Positions 7,239 to 14,412 of a stretch of 19,599 nucleotides of DNA are shown one piece after another; the first letter of the stretch is position 1; each line of letters opens with the position of its first letter. Source of the DNA: JAAYDH01 sp964345825 (GTDB lineage: Bacteria > Bacillota_I > Bacilli_A > RFN20 > CAG-826); contig CAYFSI010000021.1 of the NCBI GenBank assembly GCA_964345825.1, forward strand, positions 1-19,599, read 5' to 3'. The position numbers were made by a program, and so were the translations under genes. The notes beneath the pieces were generated by a model. It made no database searches. It was given only the letters and a program-made list of their open reading frames with translations, and had not been told where the DNA came from.

Positions 7239-8087
7239 ATGAAGGTTTTGAAAGCTATCGGTAGATTCTTTGCGAAAATCGGCCGTTGGATTGCAGATAC
7301 AGCGTGGGTTCAACCACTATTAATCGTCGGAGGAATCTTCGCATTGATTTTCTCAATTCCTTACATTGTTGATGGAGTGCAAAGCATGTTCAAAAACGAT
7401 GAATCTGCTGCTGAAGCATATTATGGAAAATATAAGGTTTCTTGGAGCGGTGTTGAATCTTCCAGCGAAAATAGTGGTGTCGATAAACTTTTCAAATACA
7501 TTATGAATCCCGATGATGCAGCAAATGCTGATTATCGAAAAAAATACGGAGATAAATTCTTTGTTGCTTTCGTCAGCGAAGGTTGCCCAGATTGCGAACA
7601 AAACTACTATGGTTTAAAAACCGCTCAATCTAACTGGGGTAAAGGTGGAAGCGAATTTGATTTCGCAACCTTAGACAAAGAGAAAGAGCCTTTTAAGATT
7701 GCAAGTGTCTATGTTGATACCAAAGACAGTAATGATAAACTTTATTTCTCCCAATATGTAAGTGGTAACGATTCAGGAACAAGATACAATGACTTCTTTG
7801 AAGTGGCTACTCACCTAGATGCTCCTTATCTCGATAACCTTGGGAACATTGACAAAGAAACATATTATTCACCAATCTATTCTGAAAACAATGACTTCAC
7901 TACCCCAACATTAATGTTGATTGACTTAAGTGAAGATCAACCTTCCTACACAACTGAATTTGGAGTTAGCGAAATTGTCTTCAAATATAGTGGACGTGAC
8001 GGCACTACTTCCAATTACGACTTGGCTAGAACAATTTGGGATTGCTGGAATCACATCGGTAAGTTCTCCGCTGATTACAAAGCCTAA
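7239..8087 (+). CDS. Membrane-anchored thioredoxin-like protein with CPDC motif
   Basis: I start the gene at 7239, where AGGAGG lies 7 nt upstream. The open frame extends back to 7188, but that codon overlaps the promoter and has no ribosome site. The 282-residue protein has a positive, amphipathic N-terminus, one membrane segment (about 25-46) and an extracytoplasmic domain. CPDC (116-119) follows the strand FFVAFVSEG, and TPT (222-224) sits where thioredoxin folds place their cis-proline loop. This points to a thiol-disulfide or thioredoxin-like surface protein. There are long insertions between these parts and no close family is recognised. It has its own promoter and terminator. The function is inferred from the fold only, and substrate binding without catalysis is possible. 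Confidence 0.75.
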   Translation: MKVLKAIGRFFAKIGRWIADTAWVQPLLIVGGIFALIFSIPYIVDGVQSMFKNDESAAEAYYGKYKVSWSGVESSSENSGVDKLFKYIMNPDDAANADYRKKYGDKFFVAFVSEGCPDCEQNYYGLKTAQSNWGKGGSEFDFATLDKEKEPFKIASVYVDTKDSNDKLYFSQYVSGNDSGTRYNDFFEVATHLDAPYLDNLGNIDKETYYSPIYSENNDFTTPTLMLIDLSEDQPSYTTEFGVSEIVFKYSGRDGTTSNYDLARTIWDCWNHIGKFSADYKA

Positions 8088-8095
8088 ACAAAAAT

Positions 8096-8117
8096 AACCG
8101 TCTTTTGACGGTTTTTT
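8096..8117 (+). terminator. Rho-independent terminator after the CPDC gene
   Basis: A perfect 7-bp stem, AACCGTC/GACGGTT, with a TTTT loop runs directly into a T6 tract. The pgeF ATG follows only 6 nt after the T tract, so pgeF is expressed from readthrough or from a promoter I cannot identify. Confidence 0.85.
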
Positions 8118-8123
8118 ATTACT

Positions 8124-8837
8124 ATGAAGTACTTTAAATATCCCATCTCTGATAACGTAATCGCGTTAACCACCACGCGTGAAATAGGCAACATGGCTTT
8201 TCATTTGCATGATAATTACGATGCAGTATTTCAAAGAAGAAAAAATGTGGCGGAAGATTTAAAAATCGAGTTACAGAATTTGATATTTACTCATCAAACG
8301 CATAGTGATGTTATTAAAGAAGCGACAAGACGAGATATTGGCAAAGGTTCCTTTGCTTTTGAAGAAGGTGTCGAAGGAGATGCCTTATATACAAAGGAAA
8401 GAGGATTGGCTCTCGGCATCTTTCACGCAGATTGTGTACCAATCTTTTTCTATGATCCCACTATTCCTCTCATCGGAATCATTCACGCTGGGTTTCCTGG
8501 AACGTTAAAGCACATCACTTATAAGGCAATAAAACATGTAATCAATCAGGAAAATTTGAATCCAGATAGCATTAAAATTTTTATTGGACCATCCCGTCGA
8601 AAATCATCTTATCAATTAAGTCAGGCCCAAAAAGAACAAGTGATATGTGCAGGTTGTCCTTTATCTGATGACTATTTTGATATGGTTGAATCAAATATTT
8701 GTGATTTATTGTGTGCAAACATTCCTTTGAATCATATCCATGATATAAACATCAATACAGCAATAGATGATAATTGCTTTTCCGACTATTTAAAAACGCC
8801 AGCAGGTCGCATGGCGTCTATCATTATTCTTAAATGA
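8124..8837 (+). CDS. pgeF: PgeF/YfiH-family protein (peptidoglycan editing factor, laccase-domain)
   Basis: This 237-residue member of the DUF152/YlmD-YfiH family carries the zinc-site residues H60 (in THQTHSD), C104 (in HADCVP) and H121 (in IIHAGFPGT). In E. coli the family removes wrongly incorporated L-Ser from peptidoglycan precursors; purine nucleoside phosphorylase activity has been described for other members. The start at 8124 is kept because the conserved N-terminal T-x-R segment (LTTTREIGN) precedes the next ATG at 8193. No Shine-Dalgarno is visible, and the terminator of the previous gene lies immediately upstream. It ends with tandem stops, TGA then TAA, 3 nt from the convergent coaD stop. 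Confidence 0.9.
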   Translation: MKYFKYPISDNVIALTTTREIGNMAFHLHDNYDAVFQRRKNVAEDLKIELQNLIFTHQTHSDVIKEATRRDIGKGSFAFEEGVEGDALYTKERGLALGIFHADCVPIFFYDPTIPLIGIIHAGFPGTLKHITYKAIKHVINQENLNPDSIKIFIGPSRRKSSYQLSQAQKEQVICAGCPLSDDYFDMVESNICDLLCANIPLNHIHDININTAIDDNCFSDYLKTPAGRMASIIILK

Positions 8838-8850
8838 TAATTATTTTATT
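8819..8850 (+). terminator. Probable AT-rich terminator of pgeF
   Basis: TATCATT and AATGATA form a 7-bp stem with a 7-nt loop spanning the pgeF stop codons, followed by ATTATTTTATTTTTTT. The stem is AT-rich, so strength is uncertain. Confidence 0.45.
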
Positions 8851-9305
8851 TTTTTAGCAACGCTAGGAGGAACCAGTTCACTGACATTAACTCCGGCTTT
8901 CGCTAATTCCATGACCGTCGAAGAATTGATGAAAGAGTTTTTTGCTCTACTCATTAAAAAGACAGAATCGATGGAAGAATCAGCAAATTCGTTAGCGCTA
9001 GCAAGCTCAAACTCGTATTCAAAGTCAGTGACTGCGCGGAGACCACGAATTAAATGGCTGGCATGATGTTCTTTGGCGTATTTAACAGTCAATCCGCTCG
9101 ATTGATCAACCATCACTCCCTTCATTCCAGCGGTGGCTTCTTTAATCATAAGAAGACGTTCTTCAGCAGTAAAACGAGACTTCTTATTGGGATTACTGGC
9201 TACTAAAACAATTACTTCGTCAAATATCTTTAAGGCTCTTTCTAATACATCTAGATGACCATAGGTGATGGGATCAAAACTCCCGGGGTAGATTGCTATT
9301 TTCAT
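8841..9305 (-). CDS. coaD: Phosphopantetheine adenylyltransferase
   Basis: CoaD joins 4'-phosphopantetheine and ATP to give dephospho-CoA, the penultimate step of CoA synthesis. The protein begins MKIAIYPGSFDP, carries the T/HxGH nucleotidyl-transfer motif at YGHL (15-18), the RGLR motif (87-90) in the stretch to DFEYEFELA, and NSST near 127-130. The residue two after the SST motif, often Lys or Arg in relatives, is Met132. The start is set at 9305, not at the ATG at 9317: GGAGG with 5 nt spacing precedes the inner ATG, the outer codon falls within that ribosome site, and the family begins at MKIAIYPG. The ATG shares ATGA with the rsmD stop, indicating translational coupling. The length of 154 residues is slightly below usual. 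Confidence 0.97.
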   Translation of the reverse strand: MKIAIYPGSFDPITYGHLDVLERALKIFDEVIVLVASNPNKKSRFTAEERLLMIKEATAGMKGVMVDQSSGLTVKYAKEHHASHLIRGLRAVTDFEYEFELASANEFADSSIDSVFLMSRAKNSFINSSTVMELAKAGVNVSELVPPSVAKKIK

Positions 9306-9853
9306 ACTTGCCTCCAAATAATATCAACATTGATATCACCATATTTATAATGACGAGTCTTTTTCCAAATTGTTGAATCAAAAACTAGGTTGCTTTGTGA
9401 TTCTATGACTATCATACCATTTTTTGATAAAAGCTTATTATCAAGTATTAAAGATATAAACTCGTAGTAATTATTAAAGTGATAGGGTGGATCAAGAAAA
9501 ATAAGATCAAAAGTCTCACCTTCTTTAATAAAAATAGAAAGGGCTTTCTTGTCTTCAAAAGGAAGCACTATGGCTTGGTTTTGGGTAATTCCTAAAGAAG
9601 AGATATTCTTTTTAATGGTATCGATGGCAATTTGATTGCAATCAACAAAAATAGAATGAATCGCTCCGCGGGAAAGGGCTTCGATGCCCATCGCTCCGCT
9701 ACCAGCATATAAATCCAAAACTCTTAAACCGCTTATATCACCTAAAGAAGAAAAGATGGCTTCTCTAATGCGGTCCTTAGTGGGTCGAATATTCTTTTCA
9801 TCGTTTGGCCACATCAAAAGGCGGCGGCGGTATTTTCCCGCGACGATACGCAT
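9302..9853 (-). CDS. rsmD: 16S rRNA (guanine(966)-N2)-methyltransferase
   Basis: RsmD methylates N2 of a guanine in 16S rRNA (G966 in E. coli numbering) using S-adenosylmethionine. The N-terminus MRIVAGKYRRR and RPTKDRIREAIF are family signatures. The cofactor loop is DLYAGSGAMGIEAL (47-60), and the catalytic motif is DPPY (121-124). The 183-residue length is normal. AGGAGG precedes the ATG, which follows the ylbF stop without a gap (TAA ATG). The TGA stop overlaps the coaD start. The order ylbF-rsmD-coaD matches the ylbF-ylbG-ylbH-ylbI order of Bacillus subtilis, except that ylbG is absent. Confidence 0.97.
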   Translation of the reverse strand: MRIVAGKYRRRLLMWPNDEKNIRPTKDRIREAIFSSLGDISGLRVLDLYAGSGAMGIEALSRGAIHSIFVDCNQIAIDTIKKNISSLGITQNQAIVLPFEDKKALSIFIKEGETFDLIFLDPPYHFNNYYEFISLILDNKLLSKNGMIVIESQSNLVFDSTIWKKTRHYKYGDINVDIIWRQV

Positions 9854-10222
9854 TTAATCTTCCTCCTGTGGACACATATCAGTATCCATGAGAGCAAAGA
9901 TATTTTTATTAATATCTTGATAAATGGTACGAACCTTTTGAAAAGCTTCCAGATACTCTCTAACTAATGGGTGCATATAAAGCAAGGATTTAGCTTTAAT
10001 TAGTTCATCACGGGCATTCTTAACTTCATCAACTTCTTCATTCGAATAAATAGTGAACATATCTCCGTAACGGCTAGAAGCGATATCTTTTTGATAAGCT
10101 AAAGCCATAACAGAATCATCGTTATTCATCTTTTTTTCGAGCTCGTTAAGGTGAATAATTCTCGAGTCATTTGCTAAAGCTTCTTTTAAGTTATAGACAT
10201 CTAAATAAATTTCTTTTTTCAT
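9854..10222 (-). CDS. ylbF: YlbF/YmcA-family regulator of RNase Y-type mRNA processing
   Basis: The 122-residue helical protein matches the YlbF/YmcA (com_ylbF) family. It has the early helix with DSRIIHLNELEKKM, the central stretch from AYQKDIASSRYGDMF, and KSLLYMHPLVREYLEAF as the conserved final helix region. In Bacillus, YlbF, YmcA and YaaT form a complex that steers RNase Y and affects competence and biofilm formation. Adjacent rsmD and coaD give strong support from synteny. It ends in an acidic tail with one Cys (MCPQEED). No Shine-Dalgarno is visible; TATAAT lies 10 nt before the ATG, so the transcript would have only about 3 nt of leader. Confidence 0.85.
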   Translation of the reverse strand: MKKEIYLDVYNLKEALANDSRIIHLNELEKKMNNDDSVMALAYQKDIASSRYGDMFTIYSNEEVDEVKNARDELIKAKSLLYMHPLVREYLEAFQKVRTIYQDINKNIFALMDTDMCPQEED

Positions 10223-10232
10223 TATATGAAAT

Positions 10233-10238
10233 ATTATA
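10233..10238 (-). promoter_or_regulatory. -10 box of the ylbF-rsmD-coaD operon
   Basis: A perfect TATAAT on the minus strand ends 10 nt before the ylbF ATG. The spacer upstream contains a 5-bp inverted repeat (CAGTT 10241-10245, AACTG 10251-10255) that could be an operator. Confidence 0.55.
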
Positions 10239-10307
10239 AGCAGTTTTTATAACTGAGCGTTAGCACTTAACTTTATCATTTTTTTTAATTGTGTTAGGAT
10301 ACTTAAT

Positions 10308-10858
10308 ATGAAATTAAAAATTTACAAGGATATCAATCCCATCATGCGTCAAAAAAGTTCCGAGGTAACACTTCCTTTGTCTCAAAAGGATCATGAGCTT
10401 TTAGATGCGATGATCGAACATTTAAAATTGAGTCAAAATGAAGAATATCGTAAGACNNNNNNNNNNATATTCGTGAAGGAGTCGGTTTAGCAGCGGTTCA
10501 AGTTGGTTATTTGAAGCGTATGTTTGTTATTTATTATCAAAAGGATGACGGCCAAATCATTCAATATCAGCTAGTAAATCCAAAAATCGTTGAAACATCA
10601 GTAAAAAAATGTGCCTTAAAAAATGGCGAAGGGTGCCTTTCTGTTGATAAAGAATATAGTGGCTATGCCCACCGATATTATAAGATACGTATGCGCGCGT
10701 TTGACGCTCTTCAAAACAAAGACATTGAAATAGTTGCTTCCGAATTTGACGCTGTTGTTTTACAGCATGAGTACGATCACCTTGATGGCATTTTCTTTTA
10801 TGATCGAATTGATAAAGTTAAACCTCTTGAGCAACTATCAAACGAAGAATTGATTTAA
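10308..10858 (+). CDS. def: Peptide deformylase, interrupted by a 10-N assembly gap
   Basis: Def removes the formyl group from N-terminal formyl-methionine of new proteins. The two parts around the N run are one gene. The first encodes the N-terminus from MKLKIYKD to SQNEEYRKT; the second carries motif 1 GVGLAAVQ, motif 2 EGCLS and motif 3 HEYDH, the metal-binding set. The length of about 184 residues and the extra segment before motif 1 fit the longer Gram-positive type 2 enzymes. The two halves are in different frames across exactly 10 N. The coding frame needs a true gap of 5, 8 or 11 nt, and comparison with S. aureus Def suggests 5. TGTTAGGAT lies 7 nt before the ATG; it may be an extended -10, or its AGGA may act as a Shine-Dalgarno. 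Confidence 0.93.
10457..10466. other. Assembly gap (10 N) inside def
   Basis: Ten unknown bases interrupt the codons just before the GVGLAAVQ motif of def. The round length and the frame mismatch on either side indicate a placeholder, not a measured size. Confidence 0.98.
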
Positions 10859-10879
10859 TTTATTAAAAATAAACTATTG

Positions 10880-10888
10880 TGCTATAAT
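10880..10888 (+). promoter_or_regulatory. Extended -10 promoter of RNase J and maf
   Basis: TGCTATAAT is a consensus extended -10 element, 44 nt before the RNase J start. A second TATAAT (10910-10915) lies closer to the start and could also be used. Confidence 0.65.
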
Positions 10889-10932
10889 GAACACGCCAAA
10901 ACACATACTTATAATGTAATTGGAGGACAAAT

Positions 10933-12603
10933 ATGGTAAAGAACATTTCCTTACCGGTTTCTATCTATGCCTTGGGAGGTTTGGGAGAAGTCGGAAAAAA
11001 TATGTATTGTATTGAGAACGAAGAAACCATCATCATCATCGATGCTGGAGTGAGATTTCCGGGAGTTGAATTCCCTGGAATTGATTACATTGTTCCTGAT
11101 TATACTCATTTAAAAAACAATCGAAATAAAGTAAAAGCTTTATTGATTACTCATGGTCACGAAGACCATATTGGAGGAATTCCTTTCTTATTGCAAAATG
11201 TAAATATTCCAGTAATTTACGCTCCAAGACTTGCCTGTGCCTTAATTAAGGCACGACTCGATGAACATAAGATGGCGTCCCGCGCAAAATTGGTCGAGTA
11301 TGATAGCGAAACAGTTCTTAAAATTGATCGCTTCACTGCTAGTTTCTTTCGCGTCACCCACTCAATTCCTGATTCATATGGAATCTGCATCGATACTCCA
11401 GAAGGAAGAATTGTCACTACTGGCGATTTCAAGATTGATTTAACTCCTGTCGGACCAGATATGGAATTGAGCAAATTAGCAAAATTAGGAGATGAAGGAG
11501 TAACTTTATTATTAAGTGATTCCACCAACGCTGAAAGCGAAGGATATACTCCTAGTGAAAGAAATGTCTATGATTCAATCAACGATATCGTTGAAAGTGC
11601 GACTGGACGTTTAATTGTTTCGACCTTCTCGAGCAACATTTCTCGTATTCAACAGATTTGTGAATCTGGTGTTAAACATGGTCGAAAGATCGTCATCGTT
11701 GGTCGCTCGATGGAAAAAGCGGTTGAAATCAGTCGTAGCTTTGGCTACATCAAAATTCCTGATGATTCAATTATTGAAACTCAAGATATTCGCCGTTATA
11801 AACCAAGCGAAATTCTCATTCTTTGTACTGGATCTCAAGGCGAATCAATGGCGGCTTTATCACGCATCGCTAATGGCGAACATAAAGATGTAAGAATCAT
11901 GCCAGGAGATACTGTTGTTTTTTCAAGTAGCGCTATTCCTGGAAATGGAATTATGATCGGTAATGTTGTTAACCTATTAACAAGATGTGGAGCTGAAGTT
12001 ATTACTAACTCAATTCTCAGCGATATTCACTCTTCCGGTCACCCGGCAAGACAAGAATTAAGATTACTTTTAAAGATTATTAAACCTAAGTATTTCATGC
12101 CAATGCATGGTGAATACCGTATGTTGAGATTACATGCTGAACTGGCCTCAACAGTCGGTGTTCCTCTTGATAAATGTTTTATTTTAGATAATGGAGACAC
12201 AATCACCATGGCATATGGAAAAGTTACGCCTGGTTATCAGGTAGAACACGGAAATACCTACATCGATGGTAAAGATATCACCGGTTTAGCTGATGCGGTT
12301 ATCGCTGATCGTCGTATTTTAACTGAAGATGGAATGCTCACTATTGCAATTTCTGTTGATAGTAGAACTAATGGTCTTATTGTTCCCCCCACCTTTTTTA
12401 CAAAAGGCATCATTAACCAAGACAATGCTAAAGTCATGGAAGAATGTCGTGGTTTAGTGGAGACCGCTATTCGTGACAAATTACGGAGTAAAACTAGTTT
12501 CAGTGAACTGAAAGCCGTAATCAAAAAAATTGCTGGGGACTACCTATATACTAAGACAGCCAGAAGGCCAATGATAATCCCAGTCATAATGTCAAAGAAC
12601 TAA
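10933..12603 (+). CDS. rnj: Ribonuclease J
   Basis: RNase J is a metallo-beta-lactamase/beta-CASP nuclease with 5'-3' exonuclease and endonuclease activity, used in mRNA decay and rRNA maturation in Bacilli. The zinc motif is HGHEDHIGG (74-82), followed by further metal ligands in the HSIPDS and TTGDFKID segments. The beta-CASP part contains LLSDSTN and ILCTGSQGE, and the fold closes with SGHPARQEL and KPKYFMPMHGEYR. The 556-residue length is normal for RNase J1/J2. GGAGG lies 7 nt before the ATG. It is followed by maf after 1 nt, so the two form an operon. The sequence does not distinguish J1 from J2 by eye. Confidence 0.97.
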   Translation: MVKNISLPVSIYALGGLGEVGKNMYCIENEETIIIIDAGVRFPGVEFPGIDYIVPDYTHLKNNRNKVKALLITHGHEDHIGGIPFLLQNVNIPVIYAPRLACALIKARLDEHKMASRAKLVEYDSETVLKIDRFTASFFRVTHSIPDSYGICIDTPEGRIVTTGDFKIDLTPVGPDMELSKLAKLGDEGVTLLLSDSTNAESEGYTPSERNVYDSINDIVESATGRLIVSTFSSNISRIQQICESGVKHGRKIVIVGRSMEKAVEISRSFGYIKIPDDSIIETQDIRRYKPSEILILCTGSQGESMAALSRIANGEHKDVRIMPGDTVVFSSSAIPGNGIMIGNVVNLLTRCGAEVITNSILSDIHSSGHPARQELRLLLKIIKPKYFMPMHGEYRMLRLHAELASTVGVPLDKCFILDNGDTITMAYGKVTPGYQVEHGNTYIDGKDITGLADAVIADRRILTEDGMLTIAISVDSRTNGLIVPPTFFTKGIINQDNAKVMEECRGLVETAIRDKLRSKTSFSELKAVIKKIAGDYLYTKTARRPMIIPVIMSKN

Positions 12604-12604
12604 T

Positions 12605-13165
12605 ATGTTTATCTTAGCAAGTCAATCTCCTCGCAGGCATGAATTAATGAAGAGAATTGTTTCTCGTTTTATTGTTGAAGTAAGTTCAATTGATGAAAGT
12701 GAATCACTATATCTTCCTCCTACCTTGGCGGTTAAAGATATCGCTTTTCGAAAGGGCGAAATCATCGCCAAAAATCATCCAAACGATATTGTTATCTCCG
12801 CTGATACAATTGTGGTTTTAGACAATCAAATTATTGGGAAACCGAAAGATGAAGAAGATGCCTATCGCATTTTGAAAATGTTGTCTAACAAAATGCACAC
12901 AGTCATCACGGCCTTTTGCATTTTTTATCAAGGGAAGGCGATGGAAAGAAGTGTTCATTCTCAAGTGATTATGAATCAACTCAGCGATGATCTTATTAAC
13001 AAATATATTGAGAGCAAAATCCCTTTAGACAAGGCCGGTGCTTATGGGGTTCAGGAAAACAAAAAATTCCCTATTGTAAAGACTGTAATTGGGAGCTTCG
13101 ATAATGTTGTTGGATTCCCTGTTGAAGAAATAAAAAGCGACTTGCAAAGAAGTCACTTGTTGTAA
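12605..13165 (+). CDS. maf: Maf-family nucleotide pyrophosphatase
   Basis: Maf proteins hydrolyse (deoxy)nucleoside triphosphates to monophosphates; bacterial members act on dTTP/UTP or on 7-methyl-GTP and modified nucleotides, and have been linked to septum control. The phosphate-binding N-terminus ASQSPRRHEL (5-14) and the catalytic SADTIVV with D67 are clear, as is the later DKAGAYGVQ segment. The Q in place of S in the usual SxSPRR context is conservative. The gene starts 1 nt after the RNase J stop and has no separate promoter. A strong terminator follows. Confidence 0.95.
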   Translation: MFILASQSPRRHELMKRIVSRFIVEVSSIDESESLYLPPTLAVKDIAFRKGEIIAKNHPNDIVISADTIVVLDNQIIGKPKDEEDAYRILKMLSNKMHTVITAFCIFYQGKAMERSVHSQVIMNQLSDDLINKYIESKIPLDKAGAYGVQENKKFPIVKTVIGSFDNVVGFPVEEIKSDLQRSHLL

Positions 13166-13178
13166 AAACTAGAAAAAT

Positions 13179-13210
13179 AATCGAGATTTAGATATATTTC
13201 TCGATTTTTT
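13179..13210 (+). terminator. Rho-independent terminator after maf
   Basis: AATCGAGA pairs perfectly with TCTCGATT (8 bp, 12-nt loop), then T6. The convergent EIIB-like gene runs through the loop and right arm with its last codons and its stop (13188-13190). Confidence 0.8.
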
Positions 13211-13571
13211 CTTTAATTGCATCCGCTCCGTTGTCAATAACCAAAATTACTTTTTGAGACATAAAAATAATGGATGAGACTCCTATTATTTTCAGTTTAT
13301 CCTTATCAACTAAAGAGGCATCTTTAACTTCAAGTGTAAGTCTTGAACGCGACGATGAAACACTAATAATGTTGTTGCTTCCTCCAAGAGATTTAATCCA
13401 ATCGACCATATCATTTTCCGAGGAGGTCTTTTTCTTTTTTTGTTTAATTCTAGGAAGAACTAATAAAAAGAATAAGGTCACTAAAATTATAAGGATAATT
13501 GCCATGCAAATCCATATAGCATATGTGCGAAGAAAATTACTAAAATCAACTTGTAAATCTGAATAGACCAT
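13188..13571 (-). CDS. Membrane-anchored PTS EIIB-like protein lacking the phosphorylated cysteine
   Basis: The 127-residue protein has one membrane segment (about 17-40), a basic linker (RIKQKKKK), and a C-terminal domain that follows the glucose-type PTS EIIB pattern: LGGSNNI (62-68), then V71, R77, L78 and D84, and the ending with an NGADAIKEKI-type helix. In active EIIB the central motif is C-x-T-R-L-R; here it is S74-R75-S76-R77-L78-T79, so the phosphate-accepting Cys is Ser. There is no EIIC or EIIA nearby. It is therefore not a normal sugar transporter subunit; a sensory or structural role is inference. Its ATG follows the nadK stop by 1 nt. An AAGGAG inside the end of nadK is 14 nt away, longer than usual. 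Confidence 0.75.
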   Translation of the reverse strand: MVYSDLQVDFSNFLRTYAIWICMAIILIILVTLFFLLVLPRIKQKKKKTSSENDMVDWIKSLGGSNNIISVSSSRSRLTLEVKDASLVDKDKLKIIGVSSIIFMSQKVILVIDNGADAIKEKIEKYI

Positions 13572-13572
13572 C

Positions 13573-14355
13573 TTATTTGATAAAGCTCCTTCTTAACGAT
13601 TTGATGTATTGATATTCCGGTGAATGTAGCAAGCAAACCGCCTTATTTGAACGATACACTTTTAAGCGAAGAATGTTGTTTTGATTAATCACCACATTAT
13701 CATAACCAATCAAAGCTTCTTTAAAGTTCCCCGTAAAAGTAATTTTTGAATCACCAGATATCACTAATGAAGCGCCTAAAGAACGATTGATGTTGTTTTG
13801 AATCGTCGCAATTTCAGTGAGTTCAAGAAGATCAAGTGAGTGATCAATTAAAGATCCTCCCAGCGATTTGTTATAAGCTGAGCTACCAAGTGAAGAAGAA
13901 ACGACTAGACCATTTCCTCGATATGTCTCTAATGTTTCACTGTTAATTACGACATCGCAAATTAAAGTATGGAAAGGGTTTTCCAGTCTGATTTCATTAA
14001 CAGCGTGAATTGTCTCAACGCCACTTTCGGTAAATATCTGGCCTTCTAAAAGATGATGGGAACTTTCTTTGAGTTTATTTCCCTTTAAAAGTGCGAAAAG
14101 TTGTTTAACATCATCAGGATGAAAATCGTAGAAAAATCCGAGATTTCCTGCGCCCACTCCTAAAAATTTAACAGCTTTTATAATTGGCAAATAGTGATGA
14201 ACAGCCCTTAAGAAAGTGCCGTCTCCCCCAACAAATATTACGACATCAGGATTGATATTATCGATAGTAAAACCATTGGAAATAGCTTCGTCAATTATTT
14301 CTTTATCGATGTCGCCAATTGGCTTATGTTCATTAACAAATACTGCTACTTTCAT
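13573..14355 (-). CDS. nadK: NAD kinase
   Basis: NadK phosphorylates NAD to NADP, setting the NADPH supply. The GGDGT motif (43-47) in FVGGDGTFLRAVHH is diagnostic. The downstream VNEIRLEN and TYRGNGLVVSSSLGSSAYNKSLGG segments form the conserved NAD-binding and catalytic region. The 260-residue length is usual for Bacilli. The start has AGGAG with a short spacer. A TATAAT (14380-14385, minus) lies 24 nt upstream of the ATG. It is cotranscribed with the EIIB-like gene and diverges from the CYTH gene, with which it also clusters in Bacillus. Confidence 0.96.
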   Translation of the reverse strand: MKVAVFVNEHKPIGDIDKEIIDEAISNGFTIDNINPDVVIFVGGDGTFLRAVHHYLPIIKAVKFLGVGAGNLGFFYDFHPDDVKQLFALLKGNKLKESSHHLLEGQIFTESGVETIHAVNEIRLENPFHTLICDVVINSETLETYRGNGLVVSSSLGSSAYNKSLGGSLIDHSLDLLELTEIATIQNNINRSLGASLVISGDSKITFTGNFKEALIGYDNVVINQNNILRLKVYRSNKAVCLLHSPEYQYIKSLRRSFIK

Positions 14356-14370
14356 GGTTGTCTCCTAAAC

Positions 14371-14390
14371 TATGTTATCATTATATCGCA
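14371..14390. promoter_or_regulatory. Overlapping divergent promoters of nadK and the CYTH gene
   Basis: On the plus strand, TGTTATCAT (14373-14381) is an extended -10 for the CYTH gene. On the minus strand, TATAAT (14380-14385) serves nadK. The two -10 boxes overlap within the 57-bp gap, so RNA polymerase can occupy only one at a time. Confidence 0.5.
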
Positions 14391-14412
14391 CCTTCTTCTA
14401 AGGAGTTAACAA

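Noticed and set aside
8835..9304. UGA recoded as tryptophan, as in Mycoplasma
   Set aside because: rsmD and pgeF end at TGA at the expected family length, and Trp is written TGG throughout the genes read here.
9306..9317. Longer start for coaD
   Set aside because: The upstream ATG lies within the GGAGG ribosome site of the ATG at 9305, and the family begins at MKIAIYPGSF.
10260..10268. Possible CIRCE (HrcA) operator
   Set aside because: Only one half-site, TTAGCACTT, is present; no inverted partner occurs at 9 nt.
10308..10858. Frameshifted or split def pseudogene
   Set aside because: The frame change coincides with a 10-N placeholder gap, and all three deformylase motifs are intact.
13270..13566. 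Plus-strand open frame of 98 codons opposite the EIIB-like gene
   Set aside because: The minus-strand frame has a membrane helix, a family match and a tight junction with nadK; the plus frame has none.
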